Of a DNA stretch of 64,000 bases, positions 34,244-44,313 are shown one piece after another; position 1 is the stretch's first letter, and each line of letters opens with the position of its first letter. A model generated the notes under the pieces. It searched no databases, was not told the DNA's origin, and saw only the letters and a program-made list of their open reading frames with translations. The DNA comes from Astragalus membranaceus (Eukaryota; Streptophyta; Magnoliopsida; Fabales; Fabaceae): positions 111,510,442-111,574,441 of the forward strand of contig CM076846.1 of assembly GCA_039519185.1 (NCBI GenBank). The letters are read 5' to 3'. A program made the position numbers and the translations under genes.

Positions 34244-37200
34244 ATGCCGCCACGCCAGAAACGCACTTCTTCCAGGCTCAACACCTCTGGGCAGAACCGA
34301 CCTCAACGGACCCCAGAGGGCATGCCTGTGACCGTTCATGAATCACAAGATGAGCCTCGCCAAGAACCCTCAGTACAGGGCGGCCGCGGGCCAGTTACCC
34401 AACCAGCCCCGCAACTACCGGCCGAGCTGGCCGAAGCGGGAATTCCAGAAGCATTGCCAGAGCATGTGACCCAAGCGCTCATACAAATTCTGGAGCAAAA
34501 GAATCAGGTGATTGCTGATCGAGACGAACTGATCGAACGCTATGAGAGAGGCTCGATCTCGATCCGCCCGCGAGCGGACAGCGGTCACCGAGGCCAACCA
34601 TCTCGGCCCCATCATTCACCACCACGAAGAGGAGCTCCTCCTCGTCGAGGCGTATCCCGACGCAATCCTTCAAGAAGGGCGATCGTCCACAGGTCGCCCC
34701 CTCATCGAAGAAGTCGCTACCGTCGTTCCCCCGAGGAAGATTACGACTATGCTGACTCAAGCTACCGACCAGAGTCAGAAGGGTCGCCAACAAGATACTC
34801 GTCCAACGAGTCCTCAGGATCCCGCCGATCAAGAAGCAGGTCGTGGGACTCGTATGAGGAGTTTGACGACTACCGTAACGGGGAGATTAGAGATGTCTCC
34901 CGTGCCATCAGCCGACCGAGAAGGAACCATTCAGAGCGGCCTAGAAGACGGTCGTCGCCACATGCTCCACAATACCATGGACCCCCTCCAATTGCTGACA
35001 GACTCCTTGGTCAGCCGGTCGGCCTTTACGGTTTGCCCGTTGACCAAACTTACGCTGCCATGCAGCCTTACGGGCAGAATCCCATCCCGACCGGACAAGG
35101 GCCTTTCACCAGTGAAATTAGGCGTTATCGCATCCCAAGGGACCTAAGGAAGCCCCCAAACCTGAACAAGCTTAACGGTCGTGGGGATCCAGATAAACAC
35201 CTCATGTACTTCAACAACTACTGTAGCTATAGGGAGCTAGGACGGACGATGAAGTGCAGACTTTTTCCTCAGTCGCTCGAAGGCCGGGCGCTAGAATGGT
35301 GGGAATCCCTACGTCCTAACTCCGTCTCTTCTTGGGAAGGTCTTGTGGCAATGTTCTTGGCCAATTACACGGCCAACCGTTGTCAGTATCGTTACGAAGA
35401 GCACTTGGATTCGGTCGTCCAAGGAGAAAATGAACCATTGAGGGAGTTTATCGATCGGTTCATGACAGAGGCCGACACAGTCCGCAACCTATCAGACACA
35501 GACAAGCTAAAATATCTCAAACGTGGTATAAGAAAGAACCACAGATTTGCTGAAGAGTTCTCTTTGAACCGCTACTACGACCTCAGCCTATTCCTTAGAA
35601 GGGCCAACGACCATATGGGCTATGAGGAGCAATTGGCGGCCGACAAGGGCGCCCGCGCGCGTCCCAAGGAAGAAAACGGCAGGTCAGTCAAGGGGCAAGA
35701 CCGTGACAGTAAGCCCGAGTACCGGCCTAAGAGGTACGAGCATCGTACAAAATTGAACACTCCGATCGCGCAGATCTTCACGGAGTGCCAGAACAATGAG
35801 TTCACTGGCGTAAGGCGACCCGATCCTTTAGTATTGAAGAAAGGAGGTCGGCCTACCAAGAAATACTGCAGATACCACAAGAGTAAGGGGCACGATACCA
35901 ATGACTGTATGGCCCTAAAAGATGACATAGAAGATCTCATACAGAAGGGCAAGTTAAGGCAATATGTCAAAAATGAAGGTAACGATCGCCCTGAACAAAG
36001 AGCTGCTGGCCAACCTGGCAATGACAGAGGTAAAGCGATCGTCAACTCGACGGTCGAGCAAGAGCGTAACAATTCTGAGGAAGGTCGCGACCCCAGACAG
36101 TCAAAGGGCCGCAATGTAGCCATGGTCATCCATGGAGGTAATCCGTTGGATATCAGAGAGTCCAACAAAGCAATGAAGAGGAAGTGGAATGAACTCATGA
36201 TGGTCGGCTCAACTTCAACCCCACCGCCGGTCTCGAATAGGCCGCCCATTTCCTTTGGGGACGAAGACTTGCTCGATGGAAAAGTCAACAATTACGTCCC
36301 TTTGGTAGTATCGGCCGTAATGGCCAATACTGAGGTCAGGAGAATACTGGTCGACCAAGGGAGCTCGGCTGACATCATGTTTGAAGAACTGATTGACAAG
36401 TTAAACGTGGACAGGAGTGAAATCATTCCGCAAGCCGTTCCTACCCCATTGACCGGGTTCAATGGGGCGACCACCTACCCACTGGGGACGATAGAATTAC
36501 TTGTTACTTTTGGAGATGATACGAACGGCAGCACCTCATACAGGACGGTCAGAACGACGTTCTTAGTTCTGCCAATCAAATCATGTTACCACTGTATCAT
36601 TGGCCGCCCAACACTGGGAAAATTGGAGGTCGTAGCCTCAACTGTACACTTGAAGATGAAGTTCTATAGTAAAAGCGACCAAGTTGTCACAGTAATGGCC
36701 GACATGGAAGCGGCCATGAGGAGCCATTTCCTCTATCAAGAGATTTGTGATATGGAGGCGGTGAGTGCTAAACCGCAGGATCTAGGAGAGGGGCATCAAG
36801 TCAATGTGGCCGACCTGGATGCTCGTTATGACCCAGATAGCGACCCTGAGGACGACGATGATGATTTAGCCCGCGAGCTAAAAAATAAACTCAAGAGGCC
36901 CGAGCCCCACGGAGAATTGGTCGATGTTCAGTTGTCGGACGACCCAACTAAGACAGTAAAGTTGGGGAGCGACCTACCTGAGCAGGTCAAGCAAGATCTC
37001 ATCACCTGTCTCAGGGATTACGCAGACCTTTTCGCATGGCGAGCATCAGACATGCCTGGGATCCCAATAGAAATCGCTTGTCACCAACTGTCCGTCGATG
37101 AGACAGCCAGACCGGTCGCTCAGAAGAGACGCACTCAAAGCGAAGAGAAAGCATTGGCGACCGAACAAGCAGTCGACGACCTCATCAAGGCCAATTTCAT

Positions 37201-38695
37201 TGAGGAGATTAAGTATACAACATGGCTTTCCAACGTCGTGTTGGTAAATAAGAAAAATGGTAAGTGGCGCATGTGCGTCGACTATACCGACCTGAATAAG
37301 GCATGCCCGAAGGACGCCTTTCCCCTGCCAAACATTGACAAATTGGTTGACGGGGCTGCGGGCTATAAACTCCTATCTTTTTTAGACGCCTATTCAGGTT
37401 ACAATCAAATCAGCATGTACCCACCCGATCGGCATAAGACCGCGTTCATGACCGATCGTGGAAATTTTCAGTACAAAGTAATGCCCTTTGGTCTGAAGAA
37501 CGCCGGAGCGACCTATCAAAGAATGATGAGCAAGGTCTTCAGGCGGCAGATCGGTCGAATATCAGAGGTCTACTTGGATGACATGATCATTAAAAGCAAG
37601 ACCGACCAAGACCACATCAACGACCTAAAGGAAATTTTTGAGGAAGCAAGGAAGAACTCTTTGAGGTTGAATCCAGAGAAGTGCACCTTCGGAGTAAGGG
37701 CGGGCAAGTTCCTGGGCTTCCACTTAACAGAGCGAGGGATCGAAGCAAACCCTGACAAGTGCAAGGCGGTCGCTGATATGAGGCCGCCCACTACGAAGAA
37801 AGAGATTCAGCAGCTGAACGGCATGGTCGCTGCCCTGTCACGATTTATACCTAAATCAGCGTGCAAATCTCTTCCACTGTTCAAGCTTTTGAAGAAAGAG
37901 GTCGAATTTGAATGGACCGATCAATGCCAGCGAGCATTGGACGAGCTGAAGGCGGCACTCACCAACCCGCCCATCATGACCAAGCCGCAACCAGGGGAGA
38001 CGCTTTACTTATACTTGGCCATAACAGACGAGGCCATGAGCGCCGTTCTTGTAAGAGAAAGCGACCTGAAGCAGGATCCGGTCTACTTCATCAGTAAGGT
38101 ATTTCAAGGCCCAGAGATCAGGTACCAGAAGATCGAGAAGCTAGCCTTAGCGTTACTTGTGACCACTCGTAGATTGCGCCCTTATTTCGTAGCCCATCAG
38201 GTCGTGGTAAGGACCGACCAGCCTATTAGGCAAATCCTTCACCGACCTGACCTAGCAGGGCGTATGATCAAGTGGGCTGTCGAACTCAGTGAGTTTGGGA
38301 TCAAGTTCGAGGCTAGATCGGCCGCTAAGGCACAAGTGTTGGCCGACTTCATAGCTGAAATGACCCCAATACCAGACGATCAGGCCATCACGACCTGGAC
38401 ATTACACGTGGACGGGTCCTCCAACAGCAAAGGAAGTGGGGCCGGCTTGATACTCGAAAACACAGAAGGACTTACTGTTGAAGTCTCATTGACTTTTGCA
38501 TTTCACACTTCAAACAACCAGGCCGAGTATGAAGCCTGCATTGCCGGGCTGCAGCTAGCCAAAGAGTTCAATGTCGACCGTGTCGAACTTCACTCTGACT
38601 CTCTACTGGTAGTATCCCAAATTCAGGACCTATACGACGCGAAGGACGATGTCCTGAAGAATTATTTGGCCAAGGTAAGGGATCTGCTCAGGTAA
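34244..38695 (+). CDS. Tat gag-protease-RT-RNase H polyprotein
   Basis: ATG at 34244 (MPPRQKRTSSRLNTSGQNRP) opens about 1,483 codons. Arg/Ser-rich N-terminal part, then retrotransposon gag (RDLRKPPNLNKLNGRGDPDK; EGRALEWWESLRP) and the CHHC knuckle of Tat elements (KKYCRYHKSKGHDTNDC, near residue 540). Protease LVDQGSSADIMF (residue ~700). RT with CVDYTDLNKACPKDAFPLP, and YLDDMI near residue 1110. RNase H with LHVDGSSNSKGSGAG, NNQAEYEACIAGL and LHSDSLLVV. The frame ends at TAA 38693-38695, just before the short linker to integrase. That stop may be a recent nonsense mutation. Upstream codons belong to the LTR. Confidence 0.9.
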   Translation: MPPRQKRTSSRLNTSGQNRPQRTPEGMPVTVHESQDEPRQEPSVQGGRGPVTQPAPQLPAELAEAGIPEALPEHVTQALIQILEQKNQVIADRDELIERYERGSISIRPRADSGHRGQPSRPHHSPPRRGAPPRRGVSRRNPSRRAIVHRSPPHRRSRYRRSPEEDYDYADSSYRPESEGSPTRYSSNESSGSRRSRSRSWDSYEEFDDYRNGEIRDVSRAISRPRRNHSERPRRRSSPHAPQYHGPPPIADRLLGQPVGLYGLPVDQTYAAMQPYGQNPIPTGQGPFTSEIRRYRIPRDLRKPPNLNKLNGRGDPDKHLMYFNNYCSYRELGRTMKCRLFPQSLEGRALEWWESLRPNSVSSWEGLVAMFLANYTANRCQYRYEEHLDSVVQGENEPLREFIDRFMTEADTVRNLSDTDKLKYLKRGIRKNHRFAEEFSLNRYYDLSLFLRRANDHMGYEEQLAADKGARARPKEENGRSVKGQDRDSKPEYRPKRYEHRTKLNTPIAQIFTECQNNEFTGVRRPDPLVLKKGGRPTKKYCRYHKSKGHDTNDCMALKDDIEDLIQKGKLRQYVKNEGNDRPEQRAAGQPGNDRGKAIVNSTVEQERNNSEEGRDPRQSKGRNVAMVIHGGNPLDIRESNKAMKRKWNELMMVGSTSTPPPVSNRPPISFGDEDLLDGKVNNYVPLVVSAVMANTEVRRILVDQGSSADIMFEELIDKLNVDRSEIIPQAVPTPLTGFNGATTYPLGTIELLVTFGDDTNGSTSYRTVRTTFLVLPIKSCYHCIIGRPTLGKLEVVASTVHLKMKFYSKSDQVVTVMADMEAAMRSHFLYQEICDMEAVSAKPQDLGEGHQVNVADLDARYDPDSDPEDDDDDLARELKNKLKRPEPHGELVDVQLSDDPTKTVKLGSDLPEQVKQDLITCLRDYADLFAWRASDMPGIPIEIACHQLSVDETARPVAQKRRTQSEEKALATEQAVDDLIKANFIEEIKYTTWLSNVVLVNKKNGKWRMCVDYTDLNKACPKDAFPLPNIDKLVDGAAGYKLLSFLDAYSGYNQISMYPPDRHKTAFMTDRGNFQYKVMPFGLKNAGATYQRMMSKVFRRQIGRISEVYLDDMIIKSKTDQDHINDLKEIFEEARKNSLRLNPEKCTFGVRAGKFLGFHLTERGIEANPDKCKAVADMRPPTTKKEIQQLNGMVAALSRFIPKSACKSLPLFKLLKKEVEFEWTDQCQRALDELKAALTNPPIMTKPQPGETLYLYLAITDEAMSAVLVRESDLKQDPVYFISKVFQGPEIRYQKIEKLALALLVTTRRLRPYFVAHQVVVRTDQPIRQILHRPDLAGRMIKWAVELSEFGIKFEARSAAKAQVLADFIAEMTPIPDDQAITTWTLHVDGSSNSKGSGAGLILENTEGLTVEVSLTFAFHTSNNQAEYEACIAGLQLAKEFNVDRVELHSDSLLVVSQIQDLYDAKDDVLKNYLAKVRDLLR

Positions 38696-40123
38696 TTCGA
38701 CCGAGCGGAAGTTAAGCACGTCCCCAGGACAGAGAACGTGAGGGCTGACATCCTATCAAAGTTAGCCAGTACAAAGGCTCCTGGGAATCACAGAAGTCTA
38801 ATTCAGGAAACATTAACGCGGCCGAGCGTGTCTACTAAGCCCGCCCAACCATTAGCCATTCTAACGGTCGACTTGGATAAAGACTGGATCACTCCGATCC
38901 TACAATATATTCTTAATGGGGTAGAACCTTGCGACCAGAAGGCAGCAAAACTCCTGAGGTTACGAGCGACCAAGTACTTAGTGATCGAAGGAAGACTGTA
39001 TAGAAGGGGCTTTTCATCCCCATTGCTGAGATGCCTTACGTCGGTCGAGGCCGACCATGTACTTAGAGACATACATGAAGGAGATTGTGGTAGCCACCAA
39101 GGTGGTCGGTCAATTGCTAAGAAGGCGCTCAGGGCCGGATACTATTGGCCGACCATGGATGAGGACGTTAAGTTACTTGTTCAGAAGTGCAAGAAATGCC
39201 AGATCCATGCCGATGTACATATAGCGCCCTCATCAGAACTACACAGCTTAACCCCACCATGGCCGTTCGCTTGGTGGGGCATGGACCTGCTTGGTCCTTT
39301 TCCACCTGCACCAGGTCAGCTGAAATTCCTGATCGTCGCGATCGACTACTTCACCAAGTGGATAGAAGCAGAGCCACTTGCCACCATTACCTCAGCGAAG
39401 GTATCTAAATTTTTTGGCCGAAATGTGCTCGCCCGCTTTGGTGTCCCCCAACAACTGGTGACCGACAACGGGACTCAGTTCGCAGACAGAAAATTCAGAG
39501 AAATGCTGGCCGGCCTAGGCGTGAAACAGCGTTTCACCTCGGTCGAGCACCCATAAACCAATGGCCAGGCAGAAGCGGCCAACAGGGTGATACTACGCGG
39601 ACTGAAAAGGAGGTTGGACAAAGCCAAGGGCAACTGGGCAGAAGAGCTACAGTCGATCCTTTGGGCCTACAGAACGACCCCCCACTCATCGACCGGGGAG
39701 TCACCTTTCAGACTTGTCTACGGTACTGACGCTGTCATCCCGATTGAGATGGGAGAGCTAAGTTGGAGGACGACCAACCCACCAACCCCGGCCGCAAACG
39801 AACGAGCAACAAGAGAAGAGCTCGACCTGGTTGAAGAGCTACGAAACAAGGCGTCACTTAGGGAGCAACTCATCAAACAGAAGGTCGCTGCCAGGTACAA
39901 TGCCCGCGTCCAGAAGAGAGAATTCTCCATTGGACAGCTAGTCCTTAGGAGGGCCGACGTAGGGAATAAGAACGCTCGCCAGGGAAAGCTCGCCCCAAAT
40001 TGGGAAGGACCATACCGTGTCATCAGCAAGACTGGAAAGGGAGCGTACGAGCTGGAAACCATGGAAGGGGCGACCATCCCCAGAACATGGAACGCTGACA
40101 AGTTGAGAAAATATTATGTTTAA
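38696..40123 (+). pseudogene. Tat integrase, interrupted by a stop
   Basis: The same frame continues after the 38693 stop: VKHVPRTENVRADILSKLAS (RNase H tail), then the zinc domain (HEGDCGSHQGGRSIAKKALR, CKKCQ) and the core Asp residues in WWGMDLLGPF and VTDNGTQFAD. A TAA at 39554-39556 falls between the second Asp and the catalytic Glu, which follows in NGQAEAANRVIL. The rest is open to 40123 and includes WAYRTTPHSSTGESPFRLVY and the C-terminal WNADKLRKYYV. Both stops could come from single C-to-T changes. As it stands, no full integrase can be made without readthrough. Confidence 0.9.
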
Positions 40124-40285
40124 TTTGTAAACATTGATTGATCAATAAAGAACAGGCGGTCGCTCTTTTTCCCCACAGGGGTTTTTTACTGAGGACCGAC
40201 CTTAAAATTCGACTTGTGTACTTTATTTTCATACAAATTGTATGCACGGTCGCTCACCATGCGAGTAGCAGTCGAGCGACCAGTA

Positions 40286-40474
40286 GAGTGCCATCGAATG
40301 GCCCAAACGAGAGCCGCCGAGCGGCCTAAAAAGAGTGTCATCGAATGGCCCAAACGAGAGCCGCCGAGCGGCCTAAAAAGAGTGCCATCGAATGGCCCAA
40401 ACGAGAGCCACCGAGCGGCCTAAGAAGAGTGCCATCGAATGGCCCAAACGATAGCCGCCGAGCGGCCTGAAAAG
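40286..40474. repeat. Tandem repeat, 47-bp unit, four copies
   Basis: Units begin GAGTGCCATCGAATGGCCCA, at 40286, 40333, 40380 and 40427, with few changes. Tat elements often carry such arrays in the 3' untranslated region. The short ORFs over it are repeat-encoded. Confidence 0.95.
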
Positions 40475-40686
40475 TGTTACCGAATAAAGAGTGGCCCATA
40501 AGAAATTCAAGGTCGCGACCGACCGTAGTAAAAAGAATCAAATCGAATTACAAAAGCGATTAAACATATCATATTCATGAAAAAATTGTCATTAATTACA
40601 AGCAAAGACGCCTTGGTCGAAGCCAGGGCGCCAGTTCAAACACCGCTCGCAGGCGGGCCAAGATTACAATTCAGAAGAATCACAAG

Positions 40687-42857
40687 TCAAGAGTCGCTGG
40701 GGGCCTGATAGATGACCGCCTCTTCTTGAAGGACCTTCCCTTTCACAACCTTCTTGGGGCGGACGATCTGATGATCGATCGCACGATGTGTGCTTTGCAC
40801 AATCTCGCGATCGACCCCCAAATCAGGGTAGAGGATCTTGATCTGGCTGACAGCATTTTCGAATTGACCCTCCGCAGCTCCCTGTGCCCGGTCAAGAACG
40901 TCCTTGTAGCGACCTCTAAAATTGTTCTTTTCCACCTCCATTGCATCCAGCTCAGTTTTCAGCCCAACGACCTGGCTCGACAGCTCTTGATTCTTGGAAG
41001 AGAGGCGTTCGACCTCTTTCTCAGCTATTTCCTTGTCAGCGACCGCCTTATCCAGAGCAGACTCGGCCAGTGTTTGAGTAGAGACAGCAGCCACAAGCTG
41101 GCGTTCTGCTTCGACAAGCTTCTTCTCATTGTCAGCGGCCGCTTCGATTCTCGGTTCGAGCTCCTTCATTTTCTTGAGCAGGTCGTCTCGCTCGCCCCTC
41201 ATTTCTGCGAGCAATGACAAGGCAGAATTCAATTTAAAATTTTTATCGACTAGGTCGTCTTCAAGCAATGAATATCTATGGGCAAGGCGCCTACCTTCCA
41301 GGCGATCTGATTCTTCATCTTGGTACTTCTTGAAGAGAATACCAGCGACCTTCATTGCCTCGGCCATCACCTCGAAAGGTTCCTCCTTGAAACGAGCACA
41401 GTCTTCATCACCCAGCCCAAGCAGGTCGATTTTGGGCGACCGGTTGTGCCCGTGGCTTTTCCCACTCTTGTGCTTCTTTTTCTCGCCCCCATCATCGACC
41501 GACCTATTCCTTTTGGACTTTCCTTGATTTTTGGGTGGGCTGCTTAGGTCAATGGCTTGTGCTGGTGTGCCCGCCCGAGGAGTATGGCGACCGGGTTGAG
41601 ACCCAGTTCCGGCAGGTAGGGGCGTGCCTTGGGGCTGAGCTTCAGGAATGCCGCGCACGGGCGAGGCATCGCCATCCTCCGCCGCCCATTGCTCCAAAAG
41701 GTCAAAGTCATTCATGGTCGTCATAGCAGCTGCAAAGGACAAAGAAGATGGTTAGAAACAAACAAAACTACTAAGTGACAGAAAATAAAGTAGGCGAGCG
41801 GCCACCGACCAAGAGCGGCCTTGACTCTTTTCTTGCCCCGAGCATCCACAACGTTCTTGACCTTGATGCGACCCTCAGGGACCAGGGACGCAATCTTTCT
41901 CAGCCTGTGGATCGTCCCCCTGTCCATGTCGTCAAGATCAGTGTCTTTGAAAGCATATTGGCCTGGTTTCTTTGAGAAATGGTTGAAACTCCACACTGTG
42001 GGAAACAGGGGCGTTCCTTCCTCATCATTGGACATTTGGGCGATCCCTCGATGGGCTTCGGCCGACTCAGGAACAACCCAAAAGAATTCCCTCTTCCACC
42101 CGGTCGTCAACGATTCCAGGTAAGGCTTGAAAAAGTTGTATGTCGATCGGTTTTTGAATGAGACCGCCTCCTTGCGGGCGCCCTTGGAGCCTTTTTCATA
42201 GACATAGCTCATTTCAAACAAAATGAAGAACAGCCGTATGGAGACCGGTCGCCTCAGAACCGTGAGCACATCCTCGTAGGCCTGCAGGAACGCCCAAGCG
42301 TTCGGGTTCAATTGAGAAGGGGCGACCTGAAGATAGCGTAGAACTTGGCGCTGAAACCTGGTGAACGGCGGAATGATACCCATACGTTCGAAAACGATGC
42401 GGTACATTGTAAATTTTAGCACATCAGTCCAGACCGCTACATCTTCCCCTTTCGCCATACCCTCGACTCTCCAACCTTCATTCAACCCGGTCGCCAGATA
42501 CTCTAGTTCCTGGCTTCCCTGTTGAATCTTGCTGCGTTGACTTTTCAGGTTAAGAGAAACCCAAGACATCTCCTTCGCAGCTGCGACCTCAGGATCTCCT
42601 CTTGGGTCGCTTCGTTGGCCTCTGTCGGTCGTTGCAGCGTCGGCCGCTGCCTGACCAATACCCTCATCGCTGGCAACCCGCGCGTTGCTTTCTGCAGTGT
42701 CAACCACAGCCTCGGTCAACGGCGCCCTACTTCTGTCCGGCCGAGTCCCGGATTCGCTTGAGGAAGACCAGTTCTGAGTTGAAGACCCAGAGGAAGATTC
42801 GTCAGTAGAAGAAGACGACCGGACAGTCGTAGAACTTTGCTCCACTGGTCTGGTCAT
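40687..42857 (-). CDS. Antisense two-exon gene of the Tat element
   Basis: Exon 1 runs from an ATG near 42857 (MTRPVEQSSTTV) to 41808; exon 2 runs from 41729 to 40687. The 78-bp intron has GT at 41807-41806 and AG at 41731-41730, and joining keeps the frame. Exon 1: Ser-rich start, then a globular part with PFTRFQRQVLRYLQVAPSQL, LRRPVSIRLFFILFEMSYVY and KREFFWVVPESAEAH, the 'gypsy-type transposase (putative)' domain. Exon 2: basic nuclear-signal-like KKKHKSGKSHGHN, then a long coiled coil (about residues 150-300 of exon 2). No stops. A TATA box lies at about 43230-43221 on this strand. Function is unknown; nucleic-acid binding or regulation is a guess. Confidence 0.8.
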
Positions 42858-43077
42858 GTTGTGCGCAAGAGAAATGGCCGGGGTTCCAAAGATACGGTGG
42901 GTTTGTTTAGTCCGCGCCAGAATGAACCTGTGGAGGGGAATAACAGTCAAGGTCCTGCTCGCGCGTGGGAAGGGGCGACGTGGTCGTCCCCAGACCTGAC
43001 ACCCCCTCCACCAGGTGAAACAGAAATGGAAATAAAGACAAGGCGATCGTAGTTACCTGGAATTAGAGCGAGTTGAA

Positions 43078-43170
43078 AACGGGCGAGCTTTTGCAAGAGC
43101 GAGCGAGCTTCGGCGGGAGTGAGCGAGCTTTGGCAAGAGCGAGCGAGCTTTGGTAAAAGCGAGCGATCAG
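43078..43170. repeat. Short tandem repeat, ~27-bp unit
   Basis: Four units of the type GCGAGCTTTGGCAAGAGCGA, lying in the antisense gene's upstream leader. Confidence 0.85.
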
Positions 43171-43220
43171 CGAGAGCGGAGAAATCGGATAAACGTGCAA
43201 ATGAGGCACCCCTTGAACCC

Positions 43221-43230
43221 TATATATAAT
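43221..43230 (-). promoter_or_regulatory. TATA box for the antisense gene
   Basis: TATATATAAT on the plus strand gives ATTATATATA on the minus strand. It lies upstream of the antisense ATG near 42857, in otherwise GC-rich DNA. Placement and composition support a promoter separate from the LTR. Confidence 0.55.
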
Positions 43231-43539
43231 GGGCCAACCGTCATAATGGGTCGGAGGCGAAGAGGCGCCACTCTTCGCGTGCCATCATTGCTTAAACTCC
43301 TCGAGTCTCCAAACGTCACCTCATTAAAGTAACTGTCGCCTCAGCATTCATGACGACTGGTTGTCAGGCGTCACCTCCGAGACGGCACCTGGCCCCGTGT
43401 GACCAGGTCGCGTGGCAGCGACCACGCAATCAGCTAATTAGCGAGCAAGGCCACCTTGTGTTCGACCAGTCCAGAACGGTCGTTTGGGACCACGCTGGGG
43501 GGCAAGGAATCAAGCCTTAGCCCGCCCCCAGGCGACCTA

Positions 43540-43554
43540 GGCTTGGGGGGCAAC
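43540..43554 (+). promoter_or_regulatory. Polypurine tract of the Tat element
   Basis: GGCTTGGGGGGCAAC lies directly before the 3' LTR, the expected plus-strand primer position. Confidence 0.75.
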
Positions 43555-43873
43555 TGTTCTGGAGTGGGCTCGAAGGCCACTTTCGTGCAGTAGGCCCATC
43601 GCAGCCCAATATCTAGCTTGCTCCGCAAGATGCGGCCGGCCCCGCAAAAGCCGCAACGGCCAGAACGCCAACGTTATATATACCACACCAGCATGTGGCT
43701 TCAGGTACTGTTTACTCACCTTGTGACCCTGCCCGTTGAAGCACCTCTGACTTGAGCGTTGGAGTGCCTTTGCAGGTACCACCCGCGTGCGGCCTACCAC
43801 TCGGTCCTTCATCCCAGCGACCGAGCAACATCATCAAACAGCAGCAACCCATCGTATTGATCAGGTACGATCA
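43555..43873 (+). repeat. 3' LTR of the Tat element
   Basis: 319 bp, identical by eye to 33879-34197, including the TATA box. Followed by the AGAAT target duplication. Confidence 0.95.
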
Positions 43874-43898
43874 AGAATTTTTTTCATTTTTATTTTTT

Positions 43899-44304
43899 GG
43901 GTTAAATATGTTTTTGGTCCCTATAAAATTTGGGTTTTCGTCTTTAGTCCCTACATTAACGAAATAAGCGTTTTGTTCCCTACATTTTTTTTCCGTTTTC
44001 ATTAATAGTCCCTGTCGTTAAATCCGTCTGATCAGTCAACAGAAATGTGACGTGACTGTTAAAAAGATAGGGACCAAAACACCTATTTTGTTAATGTTGG
44101 GACTAAACTTAGAATGACCCAATTTTGTAGGGACCAAAAACATATTTTACCCTAAATAAAAAAAGCCTAATCAGATGGAATTAACGACAGGGACTATTAA
44201 TGAAAACGGGAAAAAAAATGTAGGGACCAAAACGCCTATTTCGTTATTGTAGGGACTAAAGACGAAAACCCAAATTTTATAGGGACTAAAAACATATTTA
44301 ACCC
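43899..44304. mobile_element. Mutator-type MITE, 406 bp
   Basis: Long terminal inverted repeats (GGGTTAAATATGTTTTTGGT ... ACATATTTAACCC) extend more than 50 bp. Flanked by a perfect 9-bp target duplication TTATTTTTT (43890-43898 and 44305-44313), the size used by Mutator-like elements. The sequence class ('GGTCCCTA' repeats) is common in legumes. It interrupts Athila gag, about 20 bases from the Tat insertion. Confidence 0.9.
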
Positions 44305-44313
44305 TTATTTTTT

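Larger units (their letters stand above)
33879..43873 (+). mobile_element. Complete Tat-lineage Ty3/gypsy retrotransposon, 9,995 bp
   Basis: Bounded by two 319-bp LTRs that appear identical, and flanked by a perfect 5-bp target duplication AGAAT (33874-33878 and 43874-43878). It is inserted into Athila gag-pol in the opposite orientation. Gag-pol is on the plus strand; a two-exon gene lies antisense between integrase and the 3' LTR, as in several Tat elements. Identical LTRs imply recent insertion. Two nonsense codons in pol (38693-38695 and 39554-39556) would prevent full pol synthesis. Confidence 0.95.

Noticed and set aside
34542..35147. 201-codon plus-strand frame inside gag
   Set aside because: Overlaps the real gag frame in another phase; no domain and Arg/Thr-rich composition typical of a shadow.
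40286..40474. Regular direct repeats that might recall a CRISPR array
   Set aside because: Units are contiguous without unique spacers, and the context is a plant retrotransposon 3' UTR.
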